From NCBI GenBank assembly GCA_050043265.1, contig JBHJIR010000090.1, positions 1-27,131 on the forward strand: a stretch of 27,131 bases of DNA. Reading direction: 5' to 3'. Source of the stretch: Pelagibius sp050043265 (lineage in GTDB: Bacteria > Pseudomonadota > Alphaproteobacteria > Kiloniellales > Kiloniellaceae). Positions 8,701-14,723 of the stretch are shown piece after piece. The position numbers were made by a program, and so were the translations under genes. Under the pieces are notes generated by a model. That model worked only from the letters and a program-made list of their open reading frames with translations. It was not told the DNA's origin and did no database searches. How positions within the stretch are numbered: position 1 is the first letter of the stretch; each line of letters starts with the position of its first letter.

Positions 8701-8737
8701 CGCGCTCGCTTGGACTATCCAGTGGGCCCTTGACCAT
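5702..8737 (-). CDS. soeA: Sulfite dehydrogenase molybdopterin subunit SoeA, with in-frame TGA (probable selenocysteine)
   Basis: This is the large molybdo-bis-MGD subunit of the DMSO reductase superfamily, 1011 aa if the TGA at codon 33 is read as an amino acid. The ATG at 8737 has a strong ribosome-binding site (GGGGAGG, 4 bp spacer). The N-terminal cluster ligands are C28, C31, C35 and C63 (C-x2-C-x3-C-x27-C). The TGA is residue 33, in Cys-Tyr-Met-Cys-Ala-TGA-Arg-Cys-Gly. The motif HGGFCSVN puts a likely molybdenum-ligand cysteine at residue 153. No Tat signal is present, so the enzyme faces the cytoplasm. Without readthrough, the longest open frame would start at a GTG at 8557 and lose three of the four cluster cysteines. 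Downstream it couples to soeB by ATGA overlap. SoeA oxidises sulfite to sulfate. A different sulfur or arsenic oxyanion substrate cannot be excluded. It could be a nonsense-mutated pseudogene, but no other lesion is seen in 1000 codons. Confidence 0.82.
8597..8634 (-). promoter_or_regulatory. SECIS-like hairpin downstream of the soeA TGA
   Basis: Counting from the base after TGA, positions 5-8 pair with 39-42 (GCGG/CCGC). Positions 10-12 pair with 36-38 (AUC/GAU) past a one-base G bulge. Positions 15-19 pair with 27-31 (CGUCU/AGACG). The apical loop is the seven bases ACCUGAA at positions 20-26. The 19-base distance from TGA to loop fits bacterial SECIS elements, which I recall as 16-37. The weak point is that the loop lacks the guanine expected in its first two bases; its only G is fifth. 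Whether SelB would bind it is open. Confidence 0.45.
8639..8641 (-). other. In-frame TGA codon in soeA, candidate selenocysteine codon
   Basis: The codon sits between the second and third cluster cysteines of SoeA. The frame is coding on both sides: 32 codons upstream from a strong start, and 978 codons downstream. The residues around it (Cys-Tyr-Met-Cys-Ala before, Arg-Cys-Gly-Ile after) are the conserved family motif. TGC, the cysteine codon, differs by one base. TGA serves as an ordinary stop for other genes here (opgH, tauE, soeC), so the genetic code is standard. Confidence 0.7.
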
Positions 8738-9076
8738 CAATCCTCCCCGTATCGCCCTGTAAGCCGCGCCGTTTTCCGGCGTTCTCGCTGTGATTTTAGC
8801 CCGCGTGCCGGCGCCCATGTAAACGCTTTCTAGGGCGGCCGAAAAACGGCAGCCCCAAAGGCGGCACCCGGGCGCAAAACGAAAGCTTCATAAAATGCCT
8901 GAACATCGCTTCTAGCCGATCGGCCAGGCGAAGATAACAGGAATTCCAGGGGTTAGCGTCCCTGGCCCCATCGATTGTTGGCGGTTGGACGCACGTCTGG
9001 CCGCCCGGCCGGCCGGCTCTCTTCCCGGAATCTCAGGGAGTGAAAAATCTTGTTCGCGGTGAAACGCTAAGCCCCG

Positions 9077-9097
9077 CTGTCTCGTATATGGAGACAG
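9077..9097. promoter_or_regulatory. Perfect 7-bp inverted repeat, candidate operator
   Basis: CTGTCTC at 9077-9083 and GAGACAG at 9091-9097 are exact inverse complements separated by GTATATG. The 21-bp size and AT-rich centre suit a TetR- or GntR-type repressor site. It lies 340 bp upstream of soeA. Confidence 0.35.
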
Positions 9098-9181
9098 AAC
9101 ACCGCCTAGCCTGCCCGGATACAGGCTTCGCGAACAGGCTGAAGCAAAGGGGGGCTCTGCTTTCCCGCGCTTTCAGGCGAG

Positions 9182-9225
9182 GTGGCCACCGCCCGCGGCA
9201 GAGCGGCGCTAACGGCGGTGGCCAC
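9182..9225 (-). terminator. 12-bp perfect inverted repeat after the SDR gene, candidate terminator
   Basis: GTGGCCACCGCC (9182-9193) and GGCGGTGGCCAC (9214-9225) are exact inverse complements with a 20-nt loop. The hairpin starts 7 bp past the stop of the SDR gene, which ends the xylFHG-SDR cluster. There is no T-tract, so Rho-independent termination is uncertain; a role in protecting the mRNA 3' end is an alternative. Confidence 0.5.
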
Positions 9226-9232
9226 TTCCAGC

Positions 9233-10000
9233 CTACACCCAGCCGCCGTCCACGATGTAACTCTGATTGGTGCAGCCGCCGGAATCCTCGGCGGCGAAGA
9301 ACAGCACCGCCCGGGCGATGTCCGCCGGCACCAGCTTGCGCTTCAGGCACTGGCGCTCCATCAGGTCGGCCTCGCTCTCCGGCGTCAGCCACAGGTCGAT
9401 CTGGCGCTGGGTCATGATCCAGCCGGGCACCACGCAGTTGACCCGGATGTTCTTCGGCCCCAGGTCGCGGGCCAGCGAGCGGGTCAGGCCGGCGATCGCG
9501 GACTTGGCCGTGGTGTAGCAGGGCATGCCCCCCTGCCCGATCATCCAGGACACCGAGCCCAGGTTCACGATGGTACCGCCGCCGGCCGCCTCCATGTCGG
9601 GATAGATCGCCTGGGCGGCGAAGAACTGGTGCTTCAGGTTGACCGCGAAGCGGTCGTCCCAGTATTCCGGCGTGACTTCGTCGATGCTGTGGCGCTGGTC
9701 GTGGGCGGCGTTGTTCACCAGCACGGTGATCGGCCCCAGGGTCTCGCGGATCTGGCCGATGGCGACGCGCAGCGCCTCGATATCCGTCAGGTCACACTTG
9801 ACGAACATCGGTTTGGGATGGCCGGCCGCCGCCACGGCGTCCACCAGCGCCGCCGACGAGGCCTCGTCGATGTCGACGAAGCCGACCTTGGCGCCCTGCT
9901 GGCAGAAATGCTCGACGATGGAGGCGCCGATGCCGCCGCCGCCGCCACTGACGAAGACGACACGGTCCTTGAGACTGGGGTAGATCGCGCTGGCAGTCAT
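9233..10000 (-). CDS. xylB: SDR family oxidoreductase, probable D-xylose 1-dehydrogenase (Caulobacter XylB type)
   Basis: This 255-aa short-chain dehydrogenase has a glycine-rich NAD-binding motif (SGGGGGIG, residues 18-25), NNAA (96-99) and the catalytic set S149, Y162 and K166. The overall wording (SAIYPSLK at the start, YTTAK, LARDLGPKNIRV, CVVPG, DGGWV at the end) closely resembles Caulobacter XylB as I remember it. That enzyme oxidises D-xylose to xylono-lactone with NAD+. Its position after xylFHG supports a pentose substrate. Arabinose, galactose or another aldose cannot be excluded. The symbol xylB here follows Caulobacter usage, not the xylulokinase of enteric bacteria. Confidence 0.8.
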   Translation of the reverse strand: MTASAIYPSLKDRVVFVSGGGGGIGASIVEHFCQQGAKVGFVDIDEASSAALVDAVAAAGHPKPMFVKCDLTDIEALRVAIGQIRETLGPITVLVNNAAHDQRHSIDEVTPEYWDDRFAVNLKHQFFAAQAIYPDMEAAGGGTIVNLGSVSWMIGQGGMPCYTTAKSAIAGLTRSLARDLGPKNIRVNCVVPGWIMTQRQIDLWLTPESEADLMERQCLKRKLVPADIARAVLFFAAEDSGGCTNQSYIVDGGWV

Positions 10001-10045
10001 CGGAAAGGGTACCCTCTTTCGTTCGTGAAAAAATCGGTGAATTTT

Positions 10046-10861
10046 TCATGGGGTGCACGGGCGGCGACGGTCTGCGGGCCGGCCGGAGCAATGCAGCTCG
10101 GCAAGCTCCTCCGCCGTCTCCTCCTCGGGCAGTTTGCCAAGGATGATCATGCCGAGCACCTCGTCCTTGGTGACTTTCGAGGTATCGCGGGTGCCGACCA
10201 GGCGGCCGTTCTTCATCACCGAGACGCGGTCGGAAAGATCGAAGACGTCGTGCAGGTCGTGGCTGATGAGGAAGATGCCGATGCCCTCCTTCTTCAACTG
10301 CTTGATGAGGTCGGCGACCATCGCGGTTTCCTGCGGGCCCAGCGCCGCCGTCGGCTCGTCCATGATCAGGATCTTGGCGTTGAACAGGATGGCGCGGGCG
10401 ATGGCGACGGACTGGCGCTGGCCGCCGGAGAGGTTCTTCACCGGGTCCTTGATGTTCTTGAAGTTGGGATTGAGGCGATGCAGCACCGCCCGCGCCTCGT
10501 GCTCCATGGCGTCGTCGTCGAGCAGGCCGAAGGCGGTCTTCAGTTCGCGCCCGAGGAACAGGTTGGCCGGCGCGTCGAGATTGTCGGCCAGAGCCAGGGT
10601 CTGGTAGATCGTCTCGATGCCGTGGCGGCGGGCGTCGCGCGGCGTCTCGATGGTCACTTTCTGACCGTTGATGTAAACCTCGCCGCTGTCACAGGGATAG
10701 GCGCCGGCCAGCATCTTGATGAGGGGCGACTTGCCGGCGCCGTTGTGGCCCAGGACGCCGACCACCTCGCCGGGATAGAGATCGACCGAGACGTCGTCGA
10801 CCGCCTGTACGCCGCCGAAGCGCTTGCAGATGTTGCGCATCTCCACCAGAGGTGTCGCCAT
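10046..10861 (-). CDS. xylG: Sugar ABC transporter ATP-binding protein (XylG-like, single domain)
   Basis: This 271-aa cytoplasmic ATPase powers the xylose-type importer. Visible motifs are Walker A GHNGAGKS (38-45), Q-loop Q87, signature LSGGQ (144-148), Walker B ILIMDEP (164-170) with catalytic E169, and the switch H201. Unlike enteric XylG it has only one nucleotide-binding domain, so it should work as a homodimer. One residue is odd: position 46, right after the Walker A serine, is Pro (codon CCC) where Thr (ACC) is nearly universal. Its ATG at 10861 lies 14 bp from the xylH stop. Confidence 0.87.
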   Translation of the reverse strand: MATPLVEMRNICKRFGGVQAVDDVSVDLYPGEVVGVLGHNGAGKSPLIKMLAGAYPCDSGEVYINGQKVTIETPRDARRHGIETIYQTLALADNLDAPANLFLGRELKTAFGLLDDDAMEHEARAVLHRLNPNFKNIKDPVKNLSGGQRQSVAIARAILFNAKILIMDEPTAALGPQETAMVADLIKQLKKEGIGIFLISHDLHDVFDLSDRVSVMKNGRLVGTRDTSKVTKDEVLGMIILGKLPEEETAEELAELHCSGRPADRRRPCTP

Positions 10862-10875
10862 AGTCTGTTGCCCCT

Positions 10876-12150
10876 TCAGCGCCGGCCGCGGTTGTAGACC
10901 ACGTCGAACCACACAGCGGCGATCAGCACCAGGCCGATGACGATGGATCGCAGCGAGGTGGAAACGTCGAGCAGCAGCATGCCGTTGTCCAGGCTCTGCA
11001 TGACCACGGCGCCCAGGATGGCGCCGGGAATGGTACCCAGGCCGCCGGCCAGCGAGGTGCCGCCGATGACGGCCGCGGCGATGACGTTCAACTCCGCCAG
11101 GGTGCCCATGGAGTTGGTGCCGGCGTTCAGCCGCGCGGTGGTGACCACGGCGGCGACGGCGCAGAGGACGCCCATGACAACAAAGATCGTCACCGTGGTG
11201 CGCTTCACGTTGATGCCGGACAGCGCCGCCGCCTCCGGATTGCCGCCCATGGCGAAGACGTAGCGCCCGAACTTGGTGAAGCGCGCGGCGAAGGTCATGA
11301 AGACCACGACCGCCAGCAGGATCAGCACCGGCACCGGAATGCCGCGCGGCTCGAAGGTCCTGGGCCGGGGATAGGCGTTCATCACCATGACGAAGCCGAT
11401 GATCAGCGCCGACCAGGCGACGACCATGCCGACCTCCGCCCACAGCGGCTTCACCGGAAAGCCGTAGCGCGTCCGCTTGCCGCGCGCCTTGACGGTGAAA
11501 AAGGCCAGCAGGGCGACGGCGACGAGGCCCAGCGCCCAGCTCGCCGGCGCGCCGAGCGAACCGTCGATGCCGCCGCCGAGAAGCTGGTAGACCGGATCGA
11601 GCGGCGCCACGGTACGCCCGTCGGTGATCTCGAAAGCGGCGCCGCGGAAGATCAGCAGACCGCCCAGGGTGACGACGAAGGCCGGCACGCCGCCGTAGGC
11701 GATCCAGATGCCTTGCCACAGGCCGACCAGCGCGCCCAGGCCGATGCCGAAAACGATGGTCAACGGCCAGTTCCAGGCGGCGCCCAGGGGCAGCACCTCG
11801 ACCTGCAGGAAGGCGATGGACATGCCGATGAAGCCGAGTACCGACCCGACCGAGAGGTCGATGTGGCGCGCCACGATGACCAGGACCATGCCGGTCGCCA
11901 TGATGCCGACGGCGGAACCCTGGACCGCGAGGTTGAAGAGGTTGCGCGGCGTCAGGAAGATACCGCCGGTGAGAAAATCGAACACCAGCCAGATCACCAC
12001 CAGCGCGCCCAGCATGGCGAGCAGCCGGGTGTCCAGGCCGGTCAGCCGCGCGACCTGCTCCAGGGGCCGCAGGCGCAGCGCCATCCCGCGCGCGGCGGGC
12101 GCTTTCGTGGCGTCGTGCTCAAGCTTGCCGGCTTCGGCTTCGCTCGTCAT
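10876..12150 (-). CDS. xylH: Xylose-type ABC transporter permease
   Basis: This 424-aa inner-membrane permease belongs to the ribose/xylose class. It has about ten or more hydrophobic helices after a 45-residue cytoplasmic N-terminus, and the family motif VIVARHIDLSVGS on the third helix. The signature loop near the C-terminus reads VIAAAVIGGTSLAGGLGTI. An extended middle section (about residues 195-280), with the charged loop KARGKRTRYGF, is typical of XylH rather than RbsC. It lies between xylF and xylG and is 140 bp downstream of xylF, the gap holding a strong hairpin. Confidence 0.88.
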   Translation of the reverse strand: MTSEAEAGKLEHDATKAPAARGMALRLRPLEQVARLTGLDTRLLAMLGALVVIWLVFDFLTGGIFLTPRNLFNLAVQGSAVGIMATGMVLVIVARHIDLSVGSVLGFIGMSIAFLQVEVLPLGAAWNWPLTIVFGIGLGALVGLWQGIWIAYGGVPAFVVTLGGLLIFRGAAFEITDGRTVAPLDPVYQLLGGGIDGSLGAPASWALGLVAVALLAFFTVKARGKRTRYGFPVKPLWAEVGMVVAWSALIIGFVMVMNAYPRPRTFEPRGIPVPVLILLAVVVFMTFAARFTKFGRYVFAMGGNPEAAALSGINVKRTTVTIFVVMGVLCAVAAVVTTARLNAGTNSMGTLAELNVIAAAVIGGTSLAGGLGTIPGAILGAVVMQSLDNGMLLLDVSTSLRSIVIGLVLIAAVWFDVVYNRGRR

Positions 12151-12215
12151 GCCCTGTCCGTCCCTCGCGGTTTCTCGACCAAAGGATTGCGATGCGAAAG
12201 ACCGCCGCGCGGCGA

Positions 12216-12250
12216 CGGCCGGGCCGCTCCGCAGGGAAGCGACCCGGCCG
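12216..12250 (-). other. Strong intercistronic hairpin between xylF and xylH
   Basis: Bases 12216-12228 pair with 12238-12250 over 13 positions with one mismatch, closing a 9-nt loop. This GC-rich stem sits just after the binding-protein gene and before the permease. Such stems often protect the 3' end of a binding-protein mRNA so that it accumulates over the permease message, as in malE-malF. It could also be an attenuating terminator, but no T-tract follows. Confidence 0.5.
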
Positions 12251-12290
12251 CGCCACCGCCCCGGCGGAAGCGGTTACCCGATACCGGCGC

Positions 12291-13340
12291 TTACTTGCAC
12301 GCCCCGGGGGCCATGCCGGCGTCGACACCCTGGCAGACCACGTCCTTGCCGACCCACCCGGCGTCGATCACCACGCCGAGGTTGTCCTTGGTGATCGGAA
12401 CCGGCTTCAGGAAGATGGCGTCCATGGCGACGCCCTTGGGACCGCCGCTCCATTTCTCGGCATCCGCGATCTGCGTCGGCTGCGTCCCCTTGGCCAGTTC
12501 CACGGCGATCTCGGCCGCCGCCTTGCCCAGCTCGCGCGCATCCTTCCAGACGCTGACGGGCTGCAGGCCCTTGGCGACCCGGTTCAGCGCCGCATGGTCG
12601 CCGTCCTGGCCGGAGACCGGCAGGCCTTCCAGACCCTGGGCGCTGAGCGCCGCGACCACGCCGCCGGCGGTGCCGTCGTTGGAGGCGACCACCGCGGCGA
12701 GCTTGCTGTCATTGGCGGTCAGGAGCTGCTCCATGTTCTTCTGGGCATTCTCCGGCAGCCAGCCGTCGGTGTACTGCTCGCCGACCACCTTGATCTTGCC
12801 GGCCTTGATGGCGTCATCCAGCACCTCGAGCTGCCCTTCGTGCAGGAAGTCCGCGTTCGGGTCCGCCGAAGAGCCCTTGATGAAGACGTAGTTGCCTTCC
12901 GGCTTCTGCTTCAGCACTTCGCGGGCCTGGATACGGCCGACTTCCTTGTTGTCGAAGGTCAGGTAGAAGACCTCCGGCACCTCGATGAGACGGTCGTAGC
13001 CGACGACCGGAATACCCTCGGCCTTGGCCTTGTCGACCGCCGGCACGATGGCCGAGGCATCCTGCGCCAGCACGATGAGGGCGTTGGCACCGCGGGCGAT
13101 GAGACCCTCGATGTCGGCAATCTGCTTCTCGCTGGACGACTGCGCGTCGGCACTGATGTACTTGGCGCCGAGTTCTTCGAGACGCGACTTGATGGCGGCC
13201 TCGTCGGTCTTCCAGCGCTCTTCCTGGAAATTCGACCAGCTGACGCCGACGACCAGATCCTGCGCCTGGGCGGCCAGCGCCGAGAACGCCACACCCGCCG
13301 CCAGAAGCGCCGCGGAGATTCCACGCACAATGCGAGTCAT
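12291..13340 (-). CDS. xylF: D-xylose-type ABC transporter substrate-binding protein
   Basis: This 349-aa periplasmic binding protein has a signal peptide (residues 1 to about 26, AAQAQ). The mature part starts DLVVGVSWSNFQEERWKTDE, a typical XylF opening that contacts sugar. Later it has SSSEKQIADIEGLIARGANALIV, ASNDGTAGGVVAAL and SGQDGDHAALNR, all family landmarks. I use the ATG at 13340, preceded by GGGAGGAAAGC, instead of an upstream start 13 codons earlier. It leads the xylFHG-SDR cluster. Its promoter region carries an AGCGCT-centred operator. Xylose is the likely ligand. Confidence 0.9.
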   Translation of the reverse strand: MTRIVRGISAALLAAGVAFSALAAQAQDLVVGVSWSNFQEERWKTDEAAIKSRLEELGAKYISADAQSSSEKQIADIEGLIARGANALIVLAQDASAIVPAVDKAKAEGIPVVGYDRLIEVPEVFYLTFDNKEVGRIQAREVLKQKPEGNYVFIKGSSADPNADFLHEGQLEVLDDAIKAGKIKVVGEQYTDGWLPENAQKNMEQLLTANDSKLAAVVASNDGTAGGVVAALSAQGLEGLPVSGQDGDHAALNRVAKGLQPVSVWKDARELGKAAAEIAVELAKGTQPTQIADAEKWSGGPKGVAMDAIFLKPVPITKDNLGVVIDAGWVGKDVVCQGVDAGMAPGACK

Positions 13341-13360
13341 GCTTTCCTCCCTGTTATGCC

Positions 13361-13379
13361 GTGGCGGGTTGCCCGCCAC
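13361..13379 (-). other. xylF leader hairpin
   Basis: GTGGCGGG (13361-13368) and CCCGCCAC (13372-13379) form a perfect 8-bp stem with a TTG loop. In the xylF mRNA it ends about 20 nt before the start codon, just ahead of the ribosome-binding site. It may affect translation or leader stability. Confidence 0.4.
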
Positions 13380-13429
13380 AGTTGTTCGTTATGGCGATTC
13401 TATCGCCGTTGGACGCATCTTTGACGCCC

Positions 13430-13445
13430 AGGACAGCGCTGTCAA
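13430..13445 (-). promoter_or_regulatory. AGCGCT-centred operator overlapping a -35 box before xylF
   Basis: The plus-strand 16-mer AGGACAGCGCTGTCAA contains the perfect 12-bp palindrome GACAGCGCTGTC (13432-13443). On the minus strand its edge forms a consensus -35, TTGACA (13445-13440), pointing toward xylF about 100 bp away. The -10 is poor (AAAGAT at 13422-13417). LacI-family xylose repressors bind palindromes with this kind of GC centre. Two related sites occur at 14587 and 22543. Confidence 0.6.
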
Positions 13446-13536
13446 CTGGATCATTCTAAATACCGGAAGGTCCGAGACGTTGTGTAATTGCTGGGGAAGC
13501 TGCGCGGCAGCGAGGGCGCCGGTGAGCACGCTTCAT

Positions 13537-13560
13537 CCGGCGGCGGGAGTCCGCCGCCGG
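13537..13560 (-). other. Perfect 10-bp hairpin between xylF and the pentapeptide gene
   Basis: CCGGCGGCGG (13537-13546) and CCGCCGCCGG (13551-13560) pair fully around GAGT. It lies downstream of the pentapeptide gene and upstream of the xylF promoter, so it may insulate the two. No T-tract is present. Confidence 0.4.
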
Positions 13561-13613
13561 CGCCGCTGCCGAGGAGAAAAGTCTCTTCCGGTTCCGGCTT
13601 TCAGGGCCTAAGC

Positions 13614-13631
13614 CCCGGATCTGAATCCGGG
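13614..13631 (-). terminator. Hairpin 2 bp after the pentapeptide gene stop, candidate terminator
   Basis: CCCGGAT (13614-13620) and ATCCGGG (13625-13631) form a perfect 7-bp stem around CTGA. It is directly downstream of the stop at 13634. It lacks a clear T-tract, so it is only a candidate. Confidence 0.4.
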
Positions 13632-13633
13632 TT

Positions 13634-14332
13634 CTATTCCTGGCCGCAGGGCCAGGTGTCCGGTGCCGTCAGGTCAGCCGGCAGCACGGTCTTGTCGTCG
13701 CCGCAGGCGGCCTCCAACTGTTTCTGGGTCAGCCCCTTCACCTGCGACAGGTCGGTCGCCTCGAAGTGCGTCAGGTAGGTATAGGCACCGGTCAGGTCGC
13801 TGCCCGTCAGGCTGGCCCCGGCGAAAACCGCGCGGGCGATCTCCGCCTTGCTCATATCGGTGCCGTCCAGCACCGCATCGACCAGGATGGCGCGGCCCAG
13901 TTCGATCTTCTGCATCGCCGCGCCGGTGAAGTCGGCGCCGGTGAAATCGGCGCGCGCCATCTCGGCCTTGGACAGGTCGGCCCCGTTCAGCAGCGCCTTG
14001 GTGAAGTCGGCGCGCGATCCGCCGGCCTTGACGAGGATGGCGCCGCTGAGATCGGCACCGGCCAGCCGCGCATGCTCGAAATCGGCTTCGGTGAGGTCGG
14101 CCTTCGTCAGCTTGGCATCGGCCAGGTCGCTGCGGGAGAAATCGGTGCGCAGGAACTTGCCTTCGCTGAGGTCGCGACCGCGCAGGATCAGCCGCCGCTT
14201 CTCGCACTTCGACCAGTCCACCCCGACAGCCGGACCGTCGCCGCAGCCGGCCATCGCCGGGGCCGCGGTCAACATCAGGGACAACGACACCGCCACCAGA
14301 TAAAGGCCAAGCAACTCAATCGCGCGTTTCAT
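13634..14332 (-). CDS. Exported pentapeptide-repeat protein
   Basis: This 232-aa protein has a signal peptide (about residues 1-28, ending PAMA) and then a long run of A(D/x)LxX pentapeptides from about 50 to 195 (for example ADLTEADFEHARLAGADLSG). This implies a right-handed square beta-helix outside the cytoplasm. Paired cysteines flank the helix (C30 and C43; C210 and C229) and may form disulfides. C30 directly after the Ala-Gly could instead be a lipobox cysteine, though Met at -3 is poor. I start at MKRAIELLGL because that gives the signal peptide; the open frame runs further upstream without one. The function is unknown. It is not obviously part of the sugar-uptake systems either side. 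Confidence 0.75.
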   Translation of the reverse strand: MKRAIELLGLYLVAVSLSLMLTAAPAMAGCGDGPAVGVDWSKCEKRRLILRGRDLSEGKFLRTDFSRSDLADAKLTKADLTEADFEHARLAGADLSGAILVKAGGSRADFTKALLNGADLSKAEMARADFTGADFTGAAMQKIELGRAILVDAVLDGTDMSKAEIARAVFAGASLTGSDLTGAYTYLTHFEATDLSQVKGLTQKQLEAACGDDKTVLPADLTAPDTWPCGQE

Positions 14333-14448
14333 ACTGCCGCTGTACTCCCAATCCCCATGAATGCCGTAGCGAAAAACTGTCGAGCGCTGAGCACTCGTGC
14401 AGATCGTAGCGAAGCGGCACCGCCTTGAACAGCGACGCGCGCCACCCT

Positions 14449-14496
14449 GTGAACGCACATCCGGGTGAGCGCTCATCCGGGTGAACGCACATCCGG
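14449..14496. repeat. Three tandem 16-bp units in the gap before the second sugar transporter
   Basis: GTGAACGCACATCCGG occurs at 14449-14464 and 14481-14496. A variant, GTGAGCGCTCATCCGG, lies between them (14465-14480). The array runs on into ATGACGG. The junctions form near-palindromes of the type CATCCGG(G/A)TG, one of them perfect (CATCCGGATG, 14490-14499), and the middle unit contains GTGAGCGCTCAT. It lies 117 bp upstream of the pentapeptide start and 228 bp upstream of the binding-protein start, so it could act on either. Confidence 0.7.
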
Positions 14497-14586
14497 ATGA
14501 CGGCGCCTGCGGGCCCGCGCCTCGGTTGCCCGCGCTGATCTCCAAATTGGCCAACGTGTGGATTGACTGCCGACTCAACCTGGGCC

Positions 14587-14602
14587 AGGGTAGCGCTATC
14601 AA
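14587..14602 (+). promoter_or_regulatory. AGCGCT-centred operator upstream of the second sugar transporter
   Basis: AGGGTAGCGCTATCAA has the 8-bp palindrome TAGCGCTA (14591-14598) and matches the xylF site at 13 of 16 positions. A possible -35 (TTGACT) lies at 14563-14568, so a bound repressor would sit near the -10. The start codon is at 14724. Confidence 0.55.
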
Positions 14603-14610
14603 GAACGAAA

Positions 14611-14630
14611 GCCCCGGCACCTCCCGGGGC
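14611..14630 (+). other. Leader hairpin before the second binding-protein gene
   Basis: GCCCCGG (14611-14617) and CCGGGGC (14624-14630) pair around CACCTC. It begins 9 bp past the operator and would be in the 5' untranslated region. A second small dyad (CCGGT/ACCGG) lies around 14680-14695. Confidence 0.3.
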
Positions 14631-14723
14631 CGTCCAAGCGGTCCGCGCGGGGTGGCGAGGCGCCAAGAAACGCCGCCGGCCGCCGGTTTTTCACCGGACA
14701 GCCGGCCAAAGGGAGGTATCCAC

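Larger units (their letters stand above)
8738..9232. promoter_or_regulatory. Intergenic region upstream of soeA with several dyads, no gene
   Basis: About 495 bp lie between the soeA start and the SDR stop. I see no convincing coding sequence. It holds the soeA ribosome-binding site next to 8737 and a dyad CCAGGG-8-CCCTGG at 8946-8965. It also holds a perfect dyad at 9077-9097 and a 12-bp inverted repeat at 9182-9225, both listed separately. A catabolite-repressor-like 14-mer (TGTAAACGCTTTCT, 8818-8831) lies 81 bp upstream of soeA. The soeA promoter must lie here, but I cannot place it. Confidence 0.5.

Noticed and set aside
3974..8737. DMSO reductase (dmsABC) as the identity of the molybdoenzyme
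   Set aside because: No Tat signal on the large subunit, a likely cysteine molybdenum ligand, and tauE/TIGR02186 neighbours fit SoeABC better. The subunit families are shared, so this is a judgement.
8818..8831. Catabolite-repressor-like 14-mer upstream of soeA
   Set aside because: It fits 13 of 14 positions of a degenerate Gram-positive consensus, but CcpA does not occur in alphaproteobacteria. It does not match the AGCGCT operator found here, so it was not called.
9040..9417. Small plus-strand open frame in the gap upstream of soeA
   Set aside because: It runs into the antisense of the SDR gene, has no good ribosome-binding site, and its composition is arginine-rich shadow type.
9182..10897. 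571-codon plus-strand open frame opposite the SDR and xylG
   Set aside because: An antisense shadow; the minus-strand genes carry complete SDR and ABC motifs.
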